5,498 bases of DNA from Pseudomonadota bacterium (GTDB taxonomy: Bacteria > Pseudomonadota > Gammaproteobacteria > Burkholderiales > Burkholderiaceae_C). Below, piece after piece: positions 1 through 5,498 of the stretch. How positions within the stretch are numbered: position 1 is the first letter of the stretch; every line of letters starts with the position of its first letter. Both the position numbers and the translations under genes were made by a program. The notes beneath the pieces are model-generated. The model did no database searches, had not been told where the DNA came from, and saw only the letters and a list, made by a program, of their open reading frames with translations. The stretch covers positions 1 through 5,498 of the forward strand of contig JAEZZU010000141.1 in assembly GCA_023418355.1 (NCBI GenBank), in the 5' to 3' direction.

Positions 1-2
1 TC

Positions 3-71
3 AATGTTCGTGCATCCATCCTCAATCGATTTACCGAGCTGGGTACGCCCCAGACGATGGTCGTGGCATAA
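3..71 (+). CDS. Transposase, C-terminal tail only (partial at the left edge)
   Basis: The third plus-strand frame is open from the window edge and encodes 22 residues, containing RASILNRFTELGTPQT, before a TAA stop at 69-71. The pattern of a hydrophobic-Leu-Asn-Arg-Phe stretch followed by LGxPQ resembles the C-termini of IS5-family DDE transposases as I remember them. Its position just inside the inferred IS end fits. The catalytic DDE residues are outside the window, so activity cannot be judged. It could be another short coding tail, but no other plus-strand frame here makes better sense. Confidence 0.5.
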   Translation, partial: NVRASILNRFTELGTPQTMVVA

Positions 72-84
72 CTACGTCTGGGGC
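47..84 (+). terminator. Hairpin spanning the transposase stop codon
   Basis: A perfect 10-bp inverted repeat (GCCCCAGACG at 47-56, CGTCTGGGGC at 75-84) encloses 18 bases that include the TAA stop of the transposase. No T run follows on either strand, so it is not a canonical intrinsic terminator. It may stabilise the transposase mRNA end or block transcription through the IS end. The structure is plain in the sequence; the function is inferred. Confidence 0.4.
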
Positions 85-100
85 TGGGGGAGGTTCGGTC

Positions 101-313
101 TCAAAAAGAGTTGTGCAACAAAGCCGCAGCAAACTCTTCAAGCCATTGCGCTTTGACGCGCAGGCCGTGCAAAACGGCCGTAGCGCGGTCGTTGGTGCGT
201 AGAGAGAGGTTGACCCTAGTTCGGCCGCCATAGGCCTCTTGGAGGTCTTGAGGGATGAGGACGCGGAGATAAAAGCGTCCGCCTCTGAGGTTCAGTCCTT
301 CGACTGTTGCCAT
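101..313 (-). pseudogene. Tyrosine-type phage/island integrase, N-terminal fragment truncated by an insertion sequence
   Basis: The ATG at 313 is the first possible start, since a TGA lies in frame four codons upstream. About 62 residues are native integrase, to roughly position 126. The last eight or so codons (ending LLHNSF) come from the IS terminus, and the stop is at 101-103. The native part has the GGRFYLRVLIPQDLQEAYG...RVNLSLRTNDRATA pattern of the N-terminal domain (DUF6538-like) found in site-specific tyrosine recombinases of prophages and islands. The SAM-like core-binding region and the catalytic R-H-R-Y domain are missing, so the product cannot be an active recombinase. The gene starts 84 bases from the CCA end of selC and reads away from it, the classic layout of an element integrated at a tRNA 3' end. 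No good Shine-Dalgarno sequence is seen. The rest of the gene may lie beyond the IS. Confidence 0.7.
111..125. repeat. Putative terminal inverted repeat of the insertion sequence
   Basis: TTGTGCAACAAAGCC on the plus strand, read inward from 125 on the minus strand as GGCTTTGTTGCACAA. The GG(C)TTTGTTG start is characteristic of IS903-type termini. The partner repeat lies outside the window, so the pairing is unverified. Confidence 0.55.
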
Positions 314-354
314 GTCATCGTTTCAACCAAAAAAGTTAGAGAACGATGTGACTT

Positions 355-387
355 GTGATGTATCACTTGGGTGTATCACCCAAGTGA
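355..387. repeat. Palindrome and direct repeats between integrase and selC
   Basis: A perfect 11-bp inverted repeat with a 3-base loop (TCACTTGGGTG at 363-373, CACCCAAGTGA at 377-387) overlaps a smaller palindrome (GTGAT-GT-ATCAC, 355-366). The 8-mer TGTATCAC occurs twice, at 359-366 and 372-379. On the minus strand the T run (392-387) precedes the stem rather than following it, so this is not a standard terminator for selC. Its place in the integrase upstream region suggests an operator, or arm-type or excisionase sites of the integrated element; that is inference. Confidence 0.55.
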
Positions 388-396
388 AAAAAGAGA

Positions 397-492
397 TGGC
401 GGAAGACAGCTGGAGTCGAACCAACCCGAGAGTGGCTAACACCCTCCACCAGGTTTGAAGCCTGGCCGCACCACCGGGCACGATTGCCTTCC
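397..492 (-). tRNA. selC: tRNA-Sec (selenocysteine), anticodon UCA
   Basis: Read on the minus strand, the gene starts GGAAGGCA and ends TGTCTTCC-G-CCA, giving an 8-bp acceptor stem (one G-U pair), a G discriminator and an encoded CCA. The anticodon stem CCAGG/CCTGG frames the loop CTTCAAA, with anticodon UCA complementary to plus-strand 456-458. A long variable arm is present (GAGGGTG/CACTCTC, 7 bp with one G-U, loop TTAGC). The T stem is 5 bp (GTTGG/CCAGC) with loop TTCGACT. The 8+5 stacking and long extra arm are diagnostic of bacterial tRNA-Sec. It is first charged with serine, converted by SelA, then carried by SelB to UGA codons followed by a SECIS hairpin. It lies 65 bases downstream of selB on the same strand, and its 3' end borders an integrase remnant. 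Confidence 0.97.
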
Positions 493-507
493 AAAGAAGA
501 TTCGTAA

Positions 508-536
508 ATTGTAGCGTGTCGCGCAAGATACATGCG
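508..536 (-). promoter_or_regulatory. Possible selC promoter
   Basis: On the minus strand a good -10 box, TACAAT (513-508), lies 15 bases before the tRNA 5' end, so transcription would start roughly 7-9 bases upstream of the mature tRNA. The hexamer 17 bases further upstream (CGCATG, 536-531) is a poor -35 match. The tRNA may have its own promoter or may be co-transcribed with selB. Only the -10 box is convincing. Confidence 0.35.
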
Positions 537-557
537 CGAGCGCGGGCATTTTTATGT

Positions 558-2483
<1,926 letters not shown>

Positions 2484-2507
2484 GCAATTACTTCCCGAAT
2501 TTGCAGT

Positions 2508-2531
2508 GAGCCACGCACGGTAGTGTGGCTC
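2508..2531 (-). promoter_or_regulatory. Hairpin in the selB leader, just upstream of the ribosome binding site
   Basis: On the minus strand GAGCCACAC (2531-2523) pairs with GCGTGGCTC (2516-2508), a 9-bp stem with one G-U pair and loop TACCGT. It ends 11 bases before the GGGAAG ribosome binding site. No U run follows, so it is not an intrinsic terminator. It could modulate selB translation or protect a processed 5' end. Pairing is seen in the sequence; the role is inferred. Confidence 0.4.
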
Positions 2532-2534
2532 CTA

Positions 2535-2552
2535 TGGGTACCAAGACCTGCT
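2535..2552 (-). promoter_or_regulatory. Leader motif shared by selB and selA (selB copy)
   Basis: The minus strand reads AGCAGGTCTTGGTACCCA. The selA leader has AGCCGGTCTTAGTCCCA (4131-4115): 15 of 17 aligned positions match, with one extra base here. This copy lies 51 bases before the selB ATG and overlaps one arm of the 62-nt inverted repeat. The match was found by eye. Function is unknown; a shared regulatory or protein-binding site is possible. Confidence 0.35.
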
Positions 2553-2604
2553 GAATCAAGCCAGGCGATCGCTGTTGCTGTGCAAGCTTGTGCGAGCAGG
2601 TCTT
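2543..2604. repeat. 62-nt inverted repeat in the selA-selB gap
   Basis: Perfect 10-bp arms AAGACCTGCT (2543-2552) and AGCAGGTCTT (2595-2604) enclose 42 bases. The interior contains two 8-bp palindromes, GCGATCGC (2565-2572) and CAAGCTTG (2583-2590). A transcript through the gap could fold into a branched structure. No flanking duplication points to a transposable element. Confidence 0.5.
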
Positions 2605-2607
2605 ATG

Positions 2608-2691
2608 AAAAAAAGAGCGGCTAGCGCTTGATTGATAAGTGTTTCAGATAGAAATCATTCTGAAAACCTTTTAATTCAAGCGCTGGCAGCT
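2608..2691 (-). terminator. REP-like palindrome and probable terminator at the selA 3' end
   Basis: On the minus strand the region 2691-2676 pairs with 2631-2616. The core is a perfect 9-bp inverted repeat (AGCGCTTGA/TCAAGCGCT), extending to 16 positions with one mismatch and one G-U on one strand. The 44-base interior holds a further 6-bp hairpin (2642-2647 with 2660-2665). Seven Ts follow on the minus strand (2614-2608). The AGCGCTTGATTGATAAG segment resembles a palindromic repeat that I recall as abundant in Comamonadaceae genomes. The selA stop codon lies inside the stem. It probably terminates or attenuates selA transcription before selB. Confidence 0.55.
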
Positions 2692-4100
2692 ATATATTTT
2701 GATAGTTGCGAGAGCTGATGCTCAAACTGGGGCTGCAGATGCGCTTCCAGACAGCGCAGATCCAGCCACAGGGCATCGTCATGCAGCCGCCCAATCACGG
2801 GGCGGGGCAGGGCGCGCAGGCGTGCTTCCAGTTGCGTGAGCTGGCGGCCTGCCTGCTTGCCGCTGGTGGGGTAGAGCTTCAGCCCCCAGCTGGGCAGGTT
2901 GTCCACGGGCAGGGCGCCGCTGCCAATCTGGCTGTTCATGGCGGCAGTTTCCACCACCCAGGCTTCGCCCAGCGCGGCCTGCAGTTGGGGCCGCAGGCTT
3001 TCTGCCTGTGCCTGCATGTCGCTTTGCGCGCGGGTAAAGAAGCGCAGCGTGGTCAGGCGCTCGGCCAGTTTTTCAGGGTGCAGGTACAGGCGCAGCGTGG
3101 GCTCCAGCGCTGCCAGCGTGAGCTTGCCCACGCGCAGGGCGCGTTTCATGGGGTTCTTTTTGATCTTGGCGATCAAGTCCTTGCGGCCCACGATGATGCC
3201 GGCCTGCGGGCCACCCAGCAGCTTGTCGCCCGAGAAGGTGACCACATCGGCCCCGGCTTCCACGGTTTCCCGCACTGTCACTTCGTGCGGCAGGCCCCAG
3301 TCGCGCAGATCGACCAGCGTGCCGCTGCCAAGGTCAACAATCATGTTCAAGCCGCGCTCGTGGGCCATGGCGGTCACTTCAGCGTCCGACACGCTCTTGG
3401 TAAAGCCCACCACCTCGTAGTTGCTGGTGTGTACCTTCATGAGCAGGGCGGTGTTTTCGGTGACGGCCTCTGCATAGTCCTTGGCATGGGTGCGATTGGT
3501 GGTGCCCACTTCCACGAGCTGGCAGCCTGCACGCTTCATGATGTCTGGAATGCGGAAAGCCCCGCCAATTTCCACCAGCTCACCGCGTGAGACCACCACT
3601 TCTTTGCCGGGGGCGAGGGTAGACAGTGTCAGCAGCACAGCCGCCGCGTTGTTGTTGACGATGGTGGCGGCTTCTGCGCCGGTGAGTTCGCAGATCAGCT
3701 GCTCAACGAGATCGTCACGGTCGCCACGGCCGCCGGTGGCCAGGTCGTATTCGAGGTTGGCGGGGTTGGTCAGGGCTTCGACCACGGCATCCACGGCTTC
3801 CTGCGGCAGCAGGGCGCGGCCCAGGTTGGTGTGCAGCACCGTGCCCGTGAGGTTGAACACGGATTTCAGGCGCGGCGCAAAGCGCTCGGTCAGGCGCTGC
3901 TGCACGGCAGCGGTCAATGCAGCTTCCTGCACCTGTTCGGCCTGCAGCGTGCCATCGCGCAGTTGCAGGCGCAGGGTATCCAGAACTTGCCGAACTGCAT
4001 TGGTCACGCTGGAGCGACCAAATTCAGTCTGCAAGCCTTGCAAGACGGGGGTTTGTAGCAGTTTGTCTACCGAAGGCAGACGGGGGGCGGCAGTGTTCAA
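2676..4100 (-). CDS. selA: SelA, L-seryl-tRNA(Sec) selenium transferase (selenocysteine synthase)
   Basis: SelA is a cytoplasmic PLP enzyme, decameric in bacteria, that converts Ser-tRNA-Sec to Sec-tRNA-Sec using selenophosphate. The 474-residue product matches the family along its length (E. coli about 463). It has an N-terminal tRNA-binding region with RLPSVDKLLQTP (7-18), NLTGTVLHTNLGR (83-95), IVNNNAAAVLL (147-157), SRGELVEIGGAFRIPD (171-186), VDLGSG (255-260) and FSGDKLLGGPQAG, in which Lys293 is the PLP-binding lysine. The start is TTG: an in-frame TGA at 4131-4133 excludes longer forms, no ATG or GTG lies between, and the N-terminus aligns with the family. The ribosome site is weak (GAG about eight bases upstream). 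The C-terminal residues KYIAASA and the stop are encoded by the REP-like element. A terminator separates the gene from fdhE, and its leader contains a hairpin. Confidence 0.96.
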   Translation of the reverse strand: MNTAAPRLPSVDKLLQTPVLQGLQTEFGRSSVTNAVRQVLDTLRLQLRDGTLQAEQVQEAALTAAVQQRLTERFAPRLKSVFNLTGTVLHTNLGRALLPQEAVDAVVEALTNPANLEYDLATGGRGDRDDLVEQLICELTGAEAATIVNNNAAAVLLTLSTLAPGKEVVVSRGELVEIGGAFRIPDIMKRAGCQLVEVGTTNRTHAKDYAEAVTENTALLMKVHTSNYEVVGFTKSVSDAEVTAMAHERGLNMIVDLGSGTLVDLRDWGLPHEVTVRETVEAGADVVTFSGDKLLGGPQAGIIVGRKDLIAKIKKNPMKRALRVGKLTLAALEPTLRLYLHPEKLAERLTTLRFFTRAQSDMQAQAESLRPQLQAALGEAWVVETAAMNSQIGSGALPVDNLPSWGLKLYPTSGKQAGRQLTQLEARLRALPRPVIGRLHDDALWLDLRCLEAHLQPQFEHQLSQLSKYIAASA

Positions 4101-4114
4101 TGTGGAGCTCGCAG

Positions 4115-4131
4115 TGGGACTAAGACCGGCT
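4115..4131 (-). promoter_or_regulatory. Leader motif shared by selA and selB (selA copy)
   Basis: The minus strand reads AGCCGGTCTTAGTCCCA, 14 bases before the selA TTG. It nearly repeats the selB-leader motif at 2552-2535. Similarity may continue toward the start codon (GAGCTCCACA here, GAGCCACA before selB). Both copies contain GGTCTT; GGUCU also occurs in the loop of the E. coli fdhF SECIS hairpin, though no matching stem is evident here. Confidence 0.35.
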
Positions 4132-4168
4132 CACACCACCGCTTGATCTGCGGTTTACGGTGGAGTGA
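4131..4168 (-). promoter_or_regulatory. Imperfect hairpin in the selA leader
   Basis: Bases 4131-4141 and 4158-4168 form an 11-position stem with one mismatch, around a 16-base loop, 30 bases upstream of the selA start. An alternative pairing of ACCGC with GCGGT inside it would compete. In E. coli a SECIS-like structure in the selAB leader is bound by SelB, so a similar regulatory role is conceivable. There is no sequence proof of that. Confidence 0.4.
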
Positions 4169-4179
4169 ACGGCACTAAC

Positions 4180-4207
4180 AAAAATAAAGGCCGCTTTCGC
4201 GGCCTTT
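4180..4207 (-). terminator. Rho-independent terminator after fdhE
   Basis: On the minus strand AAAGGCCGC-GAAA-GCGGCCTTT (4207-4186) forms a perfect 9-bp GC-rich stem capped by a GAAA tetraloop. It is followed by ATTTTT (4185-4180) and starts 18 bases past the fdhE stop. This is a textbook intrinsic terminator, so selA probably has its own promoter or depends on readthrough; no convincing promoter is visible in 4101-4180. Confidence 0.85.
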
Positions 4208-4225
4208 CGGCGGATGCGGAAGTCT

Positions 4226-5200
4226 TTATTCTGCCGCAGGGTCAACCAGTTCCGCGCTTTGTGCGTCTGTCTGTTCTTCGGCTACGGCTACAAACAGCAG
4301 AGGGTTGGCGCTGGCGCGCTTGAACGGGGTGTTCTCGCTCATCAGCAAGTCCAGCGTGAGGGTTGCCAGATCGTCGGCCAGAGGTTCGGCCATGGGGTCT
4401 TTTTCCTGATTGACGACCTTGCGGTAGGTGCCGCATTCGTCACAGGTTTCAGCGGTCACCACTTCCTTGCTGCCTTCAATGCTCTGGTAGTGAATGCCCT
4501 TGGTGGATTCACAGTGCGAGCACTTCACGCGCACCAGCTGCCACTCGGTGCAGCAGGTGCCGCAGTGCAGGTAGCGGTGGCCGTTGGCCTTGCCACCAAT
4601 GCGCAGCACGCTGGAGACGGGCTCTCCAGCGCAGACAGGGCAGATGGTGGCAGGGTCGGTGTAGGGGATGTCTTCCACGTTCAGGGCTGCGGCACGCTTG
4701 GCGTAAGTCACCTGCAGGGCAGCCATGATGAAGGGGGCCATGCCAATGTGACGTGCGGCTACTTCTTTTTGCAGCAGGCGCTTGGCAATGGTGTCGCGCT
4801 CGTCCTGGCTCAGGTCGCGCAGGGATTGCAGCAGGGGCTGCAGAGGCTCTGGCAGGCCTTCGCTGCCAGACAGGGTGTCCAGCATGGCGTCCAGCACTTG
4901 CTGCCATGCGGGGTCGATATGGTCAGCAGCAGGCAGCAGGGGCATTGAGAACTGCTGCGAGCGCTCGATATTGCTGCGGTCCATGGGCTGCAGCTCTACG
5001 GAGCCTGCAGCGGCATGCTGTGCATCCACAATCTTGGCGGCAAATTGCAGATAGTCGGCAATGGGGTTGCTGTCAGCCAATTGACGCAGACGCGCAGCAC
5101 GTTCCGCAAACAGTGTGGAGACTTGTGGCAGCAGCACTCGGGGGAAGGAGGTCTTGTCCAGTGCTTCAATTTCGCCGGGTTGGAGAATGCGTGTTTGCAT
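4226..5200 (-). CDS. fdhE: FdhE, formate dehydrogenase accessory (maturation) protein
   Basis: FdhE is a cytoplasmic, rubredoxin-like iron-binding protein needed for active respiratory formate dehydrogenase before or during Tat export. The 324-residue product has the family layout: an N-terminal region with FPRVLLPQVSTLFAERAARL (19-38) and ADYLQFAAKIVDAQ (48-61), then four CxxC pairs, CPVC (187-190), CGTC (213-216), CSHC (227-230) and CDEC (253-256). Further family patterns are RYLHC...TEW (209-220) and ADDLATLTLDLLM (275-287). E. coli FdhE is 309 residues; the extra length is mostly an acidic C-terminal tail. The ATG at 5200 has AGGGA 9-13 bases upstream and matches the family start. A TTG 22 codons further up would read through a hairpin and is unlikely. 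It lies 103 bases after the gamma-subunit gene and ends at a terminator. Confidence 0.95.
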   Translation of the reverse strand: MQTRILQPGEIEALDKTSFPRVLLPQVSTLFAERAARLRQLADSNPIADYLQFAAKIVDAQHAAAGSVELQPMDRSNIERSQQFSMPLLPAADHIDPAWQQVLDAMLDTLSGSEGLPEPLQPLLQSLRDLSQDERDTIAKRLLQKEVAARHIGMAPFIMAALQVTYAKRAAALNVEDIPYTDPATICPVCAGEPVSSVLRIGGKANGHRYLHCGTCCTEWQLVRVKCSHCESTKGIHYQSIEGSKEVVTAETCDECGTYRKVVNQEKDPMAEPLADDLATLTLDLLMSENTPFKRASANPLLFVAVAEEQTDAQSAELVDPAAE

Positions 5201-5221
5201 GAAATAAATCCCTAAATTGAA

Positions 5222-5257
5222 ACCGCCGGTACGCCCAGCGTGGGCAATACCGGCGGT
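5222..5257 (-). promoter_or_regulatory. Nested hairpin between the formate dehydrogenase gamma gene and fdhE
   Basis: Perfect 10-bp outer arms (ACCGCCGGTA 5222-5231, TACCGGCGGT 5248-5257) and a 5-bp inner stem (GCCCA/TGGGC, loop GCG) are separated by a small internal loop. On the minus strand the stem is followed by TTTCAATTT, an interrupted U run. It sits 21 bases before the fdhE ATG. It is probably a partial terminator or processing/stability element that lowers fdhE relative to the structural genes; this role is inferred. Confidence 0.6.
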
Positions 5258-5303
5258 AATCAACAAGCGTCTAAGTGACTTCTATTGCAGCTTCTGCGGT
5301 GAC

Positions 5304-5498
5304 TCAGTTGTTGTCACCGGTCATCTTGCGATACCAGCCGCGGTGGTGTTGCTTGGCCCAAGCACGTGTCACTGTGCCATACAGCATGGCGCGGATCGTA
5401 CCCTTGGTCCAAATAGCCGCATAGACGTGCATGACGATCAGGCCAATCATGCCGAATGCTGCTGCTGCGTGGATGACGGAAGCTGTGCGAACCAGGTT
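5304..5498 (-). CDS. Formate dehydrogenase gamma subunit (cytochrome b556), C-terminal part; gene continues past the right edge
   Basis: The last 64 codons encode NLVRTASVIHAA..., a membrane helix (about residues 6-30 of the visible part), then AAIWTKGTIRAMLYGTVT and AWAKQHHRGWYRKMTGDNN before TGA. This matches the C-terminus of the E. coli FdnI/FdoI family. The two histidines, in VIH and VMH, are 14 residues apart like the heme b ligands His155 and His169 of FdnI. The subunit anchors formate dehydrogenase in the inner membrane and passes electrons to quinone; the positively charged tail should be cytoplasmic. Family members are about 210-220 residues, so roughly the first 150 are outside the window. 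I cannot tell fdnI, fdoI or fdhC naming apart from this fragment. It is the promoter-proximal neighbour of fdhE. Confidence 0.92.
   Translation of the reverse strand, partial: NLVRTASVIHAAAAFGMIGLIVMHVYAAIWTKGTIRAMLYGTVTRAWAKQHHRGWYRKMTGDNN

Larger units (their letters stand above)
1..125 (+). mobile_element. Right end of an insertion sequence, probably IS5 family (IS903-like terminus); continues beyond the left edge
   Basis: Read on the minus strand from 125, the sequence begins GGCTTTGTTGCACAAC, which resembles the terminal inverted repeats I know from IS903-type members of the IS5 family. The last 22 codons of a plus-strand reading frame end 54 bases before this terminus, as usual for a transposase gene in such elements. 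The inferred boundary at 125/126 interrupts an integrase reading frame, which independently supports an insertion there. Only one end is visible, so neither the target duplication nor the element's length can be checked. The family assignment rests on the terminus and a short protein tail and is therefore moderate. Confidence 0.6.

Noticed and set aside
531..553. GC-rich partial palindrome followed by five Ts on the plus strand, possible terminator opposite the selB end
   Set aside because: The stem is short and broken, and there is no plus-strand gene that it would terminate.
2565..2572. GCGATCGC resembling the cyanobacterial HIP1 octamer
   Set aside because: A single occurrence inside another repeat; all genes are proteobacterial in character.
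2545..2600. AGCAGGTCT as a true E. coli-type SECIS hairpin
   Set aside because: Although GCAGGUCU matches the fdhF SECIS loop region, no short stem with the bulged U can be formed around it and no in-frame UGA precedes it; kept only as a motif similarity.
2706..3590. Plus-strand open frame of 294 codons opposite selA
   Set aside because: Shadow of selA; no domain-like pattern and no ribosome site of note.
4214..4948. Plus-strand open frame of 244 codons opposite fdhE
   Set aside because: Antisense to the CxxC region of fdhE; no independent coding evidence.
5201..5266. Upstream TTG start extending FdhE by 22 residues
   Set aside because: The extension is encoded by the hairpin at 5222-5257 and is unlike the family N-terminus; the ATG at 5200 has a good ribosome site.

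Overview
This window carries most of a selenocysteine (Sec) and formate dehydrogenase locus from a high-GC proteobacterium, probably a betaproteobacterium of the Comamonadaceae. The protein families and gene order support a Sec-dependent respiratory formate dehydrogenase region. The narrower placement rests on base composition and on a REP-like palindrome that I recall as common in that family, so it is tentative.

All housekeeping genes are on the minus strand and read from the right edge to the left. First comes the 3' end of the cytochrome b556 (gamma) subunit of a membrane formate dehydrogenase (5304-5498). It is followed by fdhE (4226-5200, the accessory protein for formate dehydrogenase maturation), selA (2676-4100, Sec synthase), selB (558-2483, Sec-specific elongation factor) and selC (397-492, tRNA-Sec with anticodon UCA). 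Together they charge tRNA-Sec with serine-derived selenocysteine, deliver it to in-frame UGA codons, and mature the enzyme that most likely needs it. The catalytic subunit and selD (selenophosphate synthetase) are not in view.

The intergenic gaps are rich in structure. There is a nested hairpin before fdhE, a strong intrinsic terminator after fdhE, an imperfect hairpin in the selA leader, and a REP-like stem that contains the selA stop codon and ends in a T run. A 62-nt inverted repeat and a small hairpin precede selB. The selA and selB leaders share a near-identical 17-18 nt motif, which I regard as the most interesting unexplained signal.

The left 400 bases are accessory DNA. Just beyond the CCA end of selC lies the N-terminal fragment of a tyrosine integrase, pointing away from the tRNA as expected for an element integrated at selC. 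That integrase gene is cut by the end of an insertion sequence (IS5 family, IS903-like terminus) that runs off the left edge. A perfect 11-bp palindrome and an 8-bp direct repeat lie between the integrase and selC.
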